64,000 bases of DNA from Haematococcus lacustris (lineage: Eukaryota; Chlorophyta; Chlorophyceae; Chlamydomonadales; Haematococcaceae). The position numbers and the translations under genes were made by a program. The DNA lies in assembly GCA_030144725.1 (NCBI GenBank), contig JASKMD010000007.1, positions 5,845,699-5,909,698 of the forward strand. The letters run 5' to 3'. The notes under the pieces are model-generated. The model did no database searches. It saw only the letters and a list, made by a program, of their open reading frames with translations, and was not told the origin of the DNA. This document shows positions 58,166 to 64,000 of the stretch, in pieces (position 1 is the first letter of the stretch; each line of letters starts with the position of its first letter).

Positions 58166-60179
58166 GCTGCTGCTGAATGGCATGTCATGCTGCTGCCGCT
58201 GTCACGGTGGCAGTGGAATAACAACGACCTGGCTGCTGCCCCAGCTGCCCCAGCTGCCCCTTGTCCTGCTGGCGCTGCAGTGCAGGAGGATCTGAAAGCC
58301 GATAACCTTCAAACGTCCATAACAAAGCTGCTGCTGCCGCCGCCGCTGCTGATGATGAATAATGGTGCAGGAGGGTCTGAATGCCATGTTACGTCGCTGC
58401 TGCTGCTGCTGTCACGGCGGCGGCCAAACACCAACGACCTGGCTGCTGCCCCAGCTGCCCCTTGTCCTGCTGGCGCTGTGGTGCAGGAGGGTCTGAAAGC
58501 CGGCATCCTTGAGCTGCTGGACTCCTCACGTGCGCTGCAGGAGGCGCAGGGCAGGCCACTCACGCCAGCCAACAAGAAGCGGCTGCTGGACGAGTTGCGC
58601 AAGGAAAAGGAGTGAGGCCGGGTGGAAGAGAGGGGTACGGGAGCAGGAGCAGAGGAGTTAGTAGGTGGGCGGGCGGGCAGGCAGGCGGGCGGGCAGGCAG
58701 GCGGGCGGGCAGGCAGGCGGGCGGGCAGGCAGGTGGGTGGGCGGGCGGGGCAGTTGGGAGGGATGCAAGGGTTGAAGCTGGGTTTGAAGAGGGTGGCTGG
58801 AGCAGGGTCATCATCAGGCCACCTCAATGAGGGCTTCTGGCTGACAGCCAGGATAGGGATAGTGGGGCAGGGCAGAGCAGAGGCGAGTGGCTTTGGGTTG
58901 GGGGCTCATGCCAGCTTAAAAGTTTGTGTTTGCTGCCTGTAAGGGATGGCTGGCATGGCCTGACCTAGCCGCTCACACTGCCACACAGCCACCCCCCTAC
59001 ATCCAGTCCTACCCTTCTTTCGCGGTTCTTCTGCTGTCTCAAACAGGCATGCCCACACTGTTTGCCACCGCTGCAGCACTGCCATTGCTCTCCAACCTCC
59101 AACCCCCCTTTGCTGCTGCTGCCCCTCCTGCCCCTGCTGCTGGTGGCTGTGCTGCCCCTGCTTTTGCCGCTGCTGCTGCCCCTGCCCCTGCCGCTGCTAC
59201 CCTGTTGAGGCGTGCCTGCACTGTGTGCCACCGTCACTGCACTGTTCCTGCTCTCCAACCTCCTTCCCCTTCAGCTGCTGCTGCTGGCCCTGCTGCTGGC
59301 CCTGCTGCTGCCCTTGCCGCTGCTGCCCTGTTGAGGCGTGCCTGCACCCCACCTGCTGCTCCTTCTGTCTGACTTTCAGGAAGGAGCTGCTGGAGCTGGC
59401 CAGCAGGTCAGTCTGGAGTCTCATCAGCAGCTCGGAGGGGGTGGTGGCACAGCAGCTGCAGGGCACGGTATGTGCATGCACCATCACCTAGTTGGGCAGC
59501 TACCATACCCCGGGCACCTCTCCTACCCCTTGCACCTCCGCATCTAGCTTGTGCACGTAACCCTGGCTTGCTACTTTCTCCCCTTGACTGGCATGAGCAC
59601 AAGGTAGCCAACACAGGGGTCCTGCCCCTGCCCCTTACTCGCGACCCCTGACTATGAATCCACTCCTGACCCTACCCCTGTCCAGGCAGCCCACCCAGTT
59701 GTCTGTGAGGCGCGTCTGCCTTGGCCCTGCCAACTCCTGACCTGGGTTCAAATCCTTGGCCTGGCCTGTAGGGCTGCAATATGTCCTCATCAAAATCACC
59801 CTTTTTGGTCCTGTGGTGGGAAACAAGTCAACCAAGGCGGTGGCGCACTGCTTGCTGCACCTCGTCATGCCATGCCATTTTGTTGGAGCAGGGTATGCTA
59901 GGTTCAGCCAGCCAATCAGGGGTTGAGCTCCTTGTGTTGTAAATGCGACTTCTGTTCTAGGCTCCGCTTAGTGGCTTAATGCTTTGCTGTGTTTGTCAAG
60001 TGAAGTGCTTCCTCAGAGCAAGGGCCTCCTTTTCCCTCACACCCACATAACCATGGTTAGTTGCTGATGGCTGTGCTTGCATGCAGGTGCACCAGGCACT
60101 CTGTGAGGTGTATCAACAGAAGCACGAGATGGCTGACCAGCAAGTAGCTGTAGTGGGTCAAAGGCAGCAGCGCCCCTAA
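57158..60179 (+). CDS. Possible Shg1/BOD1-like protein (5 exons, 145 aa)
   Basis: Exons: 57158-57265, 57344-57367, 58487-58611, 59380-59467, 60087-60179 (TAA), all in phase. The protein begins MPDDNLQTAPKLARSVEAEV, then LESIRNEGHFDTLRKTVLEQ, LDSSRALQEAQGRPLTPANK, KRLLDELRKEKEKELLELAS and a Gln-rich end (QQKHEMADQQVAVVGQRQQ). The GHFDxLRK block followed by helices resembles Shg1, a COMPASS histone-methylation subunit, and the related kinetochore protein BOD1. That assignment is tentative. Exon 2 is only 24 nt; a longer form ending at a GTCAGG near 57418 is possible. Intron 2 contains a CTG array (58051-58164) and a duplicated pseudo-exon. The upstream neighbour is a Fanzor-like relic. Confidence 0.65.
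58051..58164. repeat. (CTG)n microsatellite
   Basis: About 34 CTG/GCTGATG-interrupted triplets lie in intron 2 of the Shg1-like gene, embedded in the unit that is duplicated at 58172-58500. Confidence 0.9.
58172..58500. repeat. Tandem duplication making a pseudo-exon
   Basis: The block GGCATGTCATGCTGCTG..CAACGACCTGGCTGCTGCC..GTGCAGGAGGATCTGAAAGCC (58172-58296) recurs at 58381-58500, where it leads into the real exon 3 at 58487. In the upstream copy, the exon start is followed by GATAACCTTCAAACG, which resembles exon 1 of the same gene (GACAACCTTCAAACG at 57168). Confidence 0.75.
58670..58750. repeat. GCGGGCGGGCAGGCAG minisatellite
   Basis: About five 16-bp units lie in intron 3 of the Shg1-like gene. 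Confidence 0.88.
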
Positions 60180-60327
60180 CACAACCACTCAGCCCCCTTG
60201 TCCCTCACTAGGGCCTCCATTTGAGCCGGACCACTAGGGACCACTAGGGACCGCTAGCGGGACTACTCAATTGGTGGTAATGGGCTGTGTGGAGTATACC
60301 CAGTGCACATGGACATGGTGCATGAGC
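60180..60327. repeat. Flank shared with 62695-62850
   Basis: This stretch contains CCATTTGAGCCGGACCACTAGGGACC and TGGGCTGTGTGGAGTATACCC, which recur in order before the relic at 62.85 kb. The two copies therefore share about 150 bp beyond the part common to all relics. Confidence 0.75.
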
Positions 60328-60935
60328 GCCTACCTCCTACACTATTGCCTGACTGCGAGTGCTATGGTGTAGAGTTGGCATGAAAACATGCGCTGATTGT
60401 AAGCTGATATCAGCTCAAGAAAGGGGGACACACTACTGTGCCTCAGCAGCTTGCTGCTGCTGCTGCTGCTGGGCCATGGGTGGCTTGTCTCGCACCCGCT
60501 TGTAGCCTAGGCCTGGGTGCTCCTTGCCCTTGGCTGGCAGAGCTCCTTGCTCTGGCCAGTAGCACAGCTCCAGTGGGCGCCACCTGCTCTCCCCAATGCG
60601 TTGCATGTTCAATGCCGCATTGCACTCCCTGTCCTGGCTGTGGTGCTGGCTTGGCTTTGATTGCCTTGCCCTTGCCCTTGCCTTCGCCCTTGGTGGGCTG
60701 GGTGGGTCGGGTGGGCTTGGCTGCCTGCTCAGCCTTGGTGCGCTTGCTGCGCTTGGCTGGAGGGGGAGTGCTGGGTCCAGGCTCTGAGGGTGCTGGCTGT
60801 GTGGCTTCCTGGCTGCTTCGTGGAGCCTGTGGGGGCTTGCGTGGTGCCACTACCGGGCACCACATCATGCCCCGCACTGGCAGATCACACTGCTGGCTCC
60901 AGGCTGGGCGCAGAAGGCGGAGGTCCATCTCTTGC
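60328..60935 (-). pseudogene. TnpB/Fanzor-like transposase tail, copy F4
   Basis: Minus-strand relic. The linker ([16 protein letters not shown]) and Lys-rich segment are readable, but bases between PQPG and the RuvC-III motif are lost. The frame shifts just before the motif, which remains legible in another frame ([16 protein letters not shown]). The 3' flank is well preserved. Confidence 0.7.
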
Positions 60936-60976
60936 TTTGGCAGCCTTGCCCTTTCCTTTAAGAAGACGACCACTCC

Positions 60977-61480
60977 TTCAAGCTCAGCCTTTGACCCTCC
61001 CCCTCCTACCTCCCTAAGCCCCTCACCCACCTGGACCCCTCGTTGGTCACCCTACCTCCTCCAGCCCCTCCTTCAAGCTCAGCCTTTGACCCTCCCCCAC
61101 CTCCCTCCCTTAGCCCCTCACCCACCTGGACCCCTCGTTCGTCACCCTACCTCCTCCAGCCCCTCCTTCAAGCTCAGCCTTTGACCCTCCCCCACCTCCC
61201 TCCCTTAGCCCCTCACCCACCTGGACCCCTCGTTGGTCACCCTACCTCCTCCAGCCCCTCCTTCAAGCTCAGCCTTTGACCCTCCCCCACCTCCCTCCCT
61301 TAGCCCCTCACCCACCTGGACCCCTCGTTGGTCACCCTACCTCCTCCAGCCCCTCCTTCAAGCTCAGCCTTTGACCCTCCCCCTCCTCCCTCCCTTAGCC
61401 CCTCACCCACCTGGACCCCTCGTTGGTCACCCTACCTCCTCCAGCCCATCCTTCAAGCTCAGCCTTAACCTTCCTGTCTC
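60977..61480. repeat. 95-bp tandem repeat, five copies
   Basis: Units start at 60977, 61071, 61166, 61261 and 61356, with a partial unit at 61451. Each begins CTTCAAGCTCAGCCTTTGAC and contains CACCCACCTGGACCCCTCG. Spacing is 95 bp (94 for the first). Its C-rich strand is the plus strand. The array begins where Fanzor-like copy F4 ends. Confidence 0.93.
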
Positions 61481-61684
61481 CCTTAGCACGTGTCCCAGTA
61501 TTTACCTCTTCTCTTTAAGCTCCTTTTCCTTTGGTCCCCGAGTTCTCTTCTCCTAGTTTGTTTCCCTCTTTTGCTTCACGTTCAGTTCAACTCTTCGGCT
61601 TTTTACCTTTGGAGGTTGGCTTGTATCCATTCAAGCCCTGCCTCTTTAGTGTAACAACTACTACTACCACTCAGCCCAGGGCCC

Positions 61685-62341
61685 TCAACAGCAGAGGGGA
61701 AGCGGGAGGGAAGACACATTGCACAAGCAGTTGAACAGCAGAGGGGTTTCGGGCTGCCCCAATAGTGTATCGCTTCCCTGAGCCTGCCATACCATGTTAT
61801 CGTTTGAAGCGGCGGTGGAGGGGCAGACATCTTGCGTCGCGAAGCAGCCCGGCCGCGCTCGACTGTGTCGGTGAACCTGCTGACATTGTACACTGCCAGT
61901 TGTGACGACGCGACTCGACGCAGGAGCTAGGATGGAGGTTGCCCCACATGCGCATGACCCGTTCATGCGCCTCGACGGCGGACCTTGGGGCCGTTCGTAA
62001 ACCAGACAGTTGTGTAGCTCCCATCCGCTTCGCCGTCCTGGTGTAGCTCCACCTCGCTCTGCAAGGTGGCAGAGAGCAATGGCCACACCAGGGTGAAATT
62101 CAAACTTCATGGCACAAACAATTTCATCTCTCGTGCGAGCGCCGCCCAGCCCCCTACTGCGCTCTACGGCATGCAGTTCTCGCGGTCTGCATATACTGGG
62201 GACGTAACGGCATTGCACGTGCTTGCGGCAACTGGACCGGCGAGCACCATCCTCCTTGCAGGCGAGTGGGGTGTGCACATCACTGCTGTTTGAAGTCTGA
62301 GGCGCCTGGTACTGCACATTTAGTCTTAGTTTTCGGCACAT
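61685..62341 (-). CDS. Uncertain 218-codon open frame
   Basis: An ATG-started frame on the minus strand with no recognised domain. It is Arg/Ser/Cys-rich and unbiased enough to be interesting, but a phase-consistent two-exon gene exists on the opposite strand, so only one is likely real. Confidence 0.25.
   Translation of the reverse strand: MCRKLRLNVQYQAPQTSNSSDVHTPLACKEDGARRSSCRKHVQCRYVPSICRPRELHAVERSRGLGGARTRDEIVCAMKFEFHPGVAIALCHLAERGGATPGRRSGWELHNCLVYERPQGPPSRRMNGSCACGATSILAPASSRVVTTGSVQCQQVHRHSRARPGCFATQDVCPSTAASNDNMVWQAQGSDTLLGQPETPLLFNCLCNVSSLPLPLCC
61932..62293 (+). CDS. Possible two-exon small gene (103 aa)
   Basis: Exon 1 is 61932-61996 (ATG, MEVAPHAHDPFMRLDGGPW) with donor TC|GTAAAC; exon 2 is 62047-62293 (TGA), restoring frame as Ser. 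The product continues STSLCKVAESNGHTRVKFKL, HGTNNFISRASAAQPPTALY and ends LLAGEWGVHITAV. The 50-bp intron is short for this window and the sequence has no recognised family. It competes with the antisense frame. Confidence 0.35.
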
Positions 62342-62694
62342 GCTAGGGAGGTGGGCGGAGGTAGGTCGGAGCTTGGTGTGGAACGCAACTCATTCAACGG
62401 CTAACGGCATAAGTCGGAGCTTGGTGTGTGTCGCGCACCATGTTCTGCACTTGAGGTGTCGTGGGGCCCTGTGCCGCAGCCCACCTCAGTGCTAGGTGCC
62501 CTGGTGCAGCAGCCGGGGGCAGGGCAGAGAACCCTGGTACCTGGCAGAGCCAGAGGCCCTGTCCTGGGGCCCTGTGCTGCAGCCACAGGCCAGCTGCTGG
62601 ACTCCTCCAGCCCCCTTGTAGCCAGCCCACTAGGGCTTCCGGCACTGCTCTCCCACCTCCTCCCATCACAAGCCTTGCTCTATGACAACCTCCC
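62294..62694. other. Intergenic, no gene recognised
   Basis: The direct phrase TAAGTCGGAGCTTGGTGTG / GGTCGGAGCTTGGTGTG occurs at about 62370-62430. Frames from 62426 are GC-rich and unsupported. Confidence 0.4.
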
Positions 62695-62981
62695 ATCCGC
62701 TTTGTCCCTCACTGAGGCCTCCATTTGAGCCGGACCACTAGGGACCAGTAGTGACCACTAGCGGGTAGCCACCAGTGGTCCCCAGTGGCTCGACTCAGTT
62801 GATGTTAATGGGCTGTGTGGAGTATACCCAACGCACATGGACATGGTGCATGAGTGCCTACCACCTACACTATTGCCTGACCGCGAGGGCTATGGTGCAG
62901 AGTTGGCATGAAAAACATGTAAGTTAACTGTAAGCTGATATCAGCTCAAGAAAGGGGCACACACTACTGTGCCTCAGCAGC

Positions 62982-63018
<37 letters not shown>

Positions 63019-63060
63019 GCCTTGGGTTGGGGGCTGATGACAGCTCAAATGGCGACACAC
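62695..63060 (-). mobile_element. TnpB/Fanzor-like 3' end only, copy F5
   Basis: The copy retains the 3' flank (CACCTACACTATTGCCTGAC, AGAGTTGGCATGA), the hairpin and the last few codons, then breaks off in a CTG run into GGCCTTGGG. It shares its outer flank with copy F4. Confidence 0.7.
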
Positions 63061-63790
63061 ACACTAGTGTGTCACTGCAGGCCATGGCGGTGGAGGGGAC
63101 TCCCCCAGCCCTGCCCCTGCCAGCCTGGCCCTGATGCCCGTGTGGGCTGGAGGGGAGTTGGGGCAGCAATCGAGGGCAGGGCAGGGGCCCCTGGTGCCTG
63201 GGGAAGCCAGTGGCCATGCATGCTGCAGCCCACCTCCATGCACAGTACCAGGGTATGTAGGTGCCACGAGCGGTGGGCTGGGCAGCTATGACTTTGCAGG
63301 TGCCAGGAGTGGGGGGCTGGGCAGCTGTAAGTTTACAGCTGGGTGCTGGCCCGCTGAAAAGAACGGTACACAACATGTTTGGTGTAATAACTTATTGATA
63401 CACAATGTATACAAGAACAAAGCAGCCAGGGGAGACCAGGGGATTACGAAACATGAAGAACGTCAAACCAGGTTATAACTAGTGGTTGCTGATGGTGCGC
63501 GTGGTGCAGGATGCGGTGGGAACTTGCAGGTCTACAGCACAACCAGCTGCCAGCTGCTTGCCGTGGCTCAAACGCTGACAGGCGAACGGGTCCACGGCAT
63601 CACCTCCACTCCCCTTCCTCCCCTCAGGCACCCACCTTGCACAGCAGCGGTGCATGGCTTGCAAGACAAGAGTGGGGGTAGCAGCTGTAAGTGTGAGGGC
63701 AGCAGCTGGCTGGTAGCTGTGCATGGAGGGCGGCAGTGTGGCATGTGGGTGTTGGAGGTGGGGAGGGGGGTGGGACATGACACCGCTCAC
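63061..63790. other. Intergenic, no confident gene
   Basis: A TGTAA at about 63383 could be a plus-strand polyadenylation signal. The phrase GGGGCTGGGCAGCT-TGAC/TAAG is duplicated at 63275 and 63315. Open frames are short and on several strands. Confidence 0.4.
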
Positions 63791-63923
63791 AGCTGCCCCT
63801 GGTCAGAAGGCCCACCCCCCGTGACTACCCACCCTCCATCCACCCTGAGCAACCAGCCCCAACAGCAGCAGCAGCAGCAGCAGCAGCTAGTGCAACGGCC
63901 ACCGTTGCTGCCGCTGCAGCAGC

Positions 63924-63965
<42 letters not shown>

Positions 63966-64000
63966 GCCTGCTGACGCACCTCATGCAGTTGCGGCCTCGC
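63791..64000 (+). CDS. Possible poly-Gln exon running off the window
   Basis: In one plus-strand frame the sequence reads PPPVTTHPPSTLSNQP, then Gln runs of 8 and about 13, separated by LVQRPPLLPLQQHE, and ends GLLTHLMQLRP at the edge. An acceptor-like CCCCTGGTCAG precedes it at 63806. Alternative frames give Ala or Ser runs, so reading frame and even strand are uncertain. Confidence 0.35.

Overview
The window is nuclear DNA of a chlorophyte green alga. The genes have many small exons with GT-AG junctions, the DNA is GC-rich, there is a probable cilium-type EF-hand protein, and introns are crowded with simple repeats. The repeat style, plus several copies of a transposase tail carrying a [10 protein letters not shown] motif, fits Haematococcus best (recalled resemblance, not checked by search). 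No rRNA, tRNA or CRISPR array was recognised.

Layout. 1-4983: a 44/41-bp satellite containing CTG runs. 5-8.6 kb: no confident gene, but an intact-ended 987-bp DNA transposon (7182-8168). 8.6-17.5 kb (+): a 13-exon gene for a 710-residue secreted glycoprotein of unknown family; one intron holds 584 uninterrupted CTG triplets, another a telomere-like minisatellite and another a MITE. 18.4-19.1 kb (-): a three-exon gene for an 84-residue single-span membrane protein. 21.1-35.3 kb (-): a 16-exon, 806-residue RECQ1-like DNA helicase with all expected motifs; its introns hold at least seven long repeat arrays, a hAT-type element with target duplication, and a decayed ORF. 36-39.2 kb: small uncertain exons and dispersed repeats. 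39.99-43.96 kb (+): a 9-exon EF-hand protein, probably ciliary. 44.6-49.4 kb (+): an 8-exon nucleotide-sugar transporter of the DMT/TPT group. 51.4-52.7 kb (+): a small secreted protein and a Pro-rich exon. 54.0-55.4 kb (+): a 4-exon protein resembling cyanobacterial DUF3181. 57.2-60.2 kb (+): a 5-exon protein with possible Shg1/BOD1 similarity. The rest of 45-63 kb is studded with 5'-truncated copies of a TnpB/Fanzor-like transposase tail and its conserved 3' flank.

Every multi-exon gene model was assembled by hand by matching reading frame and splice phase across all junctions; the summed exon lengths are divisible by three. Most long open frames in the window are translations of simple repeats and were rejected.

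The most notable features are: the helicase and EF-hand genes, whose shared divergent 5' region is duplicated so that each copy keeps only one working gene start; the RecQ gene, whose own introns are packed with G-rich repeats; a giant intronic CTG array; and five Fanzor-like relics that keep a hairpin just after the stop codon.
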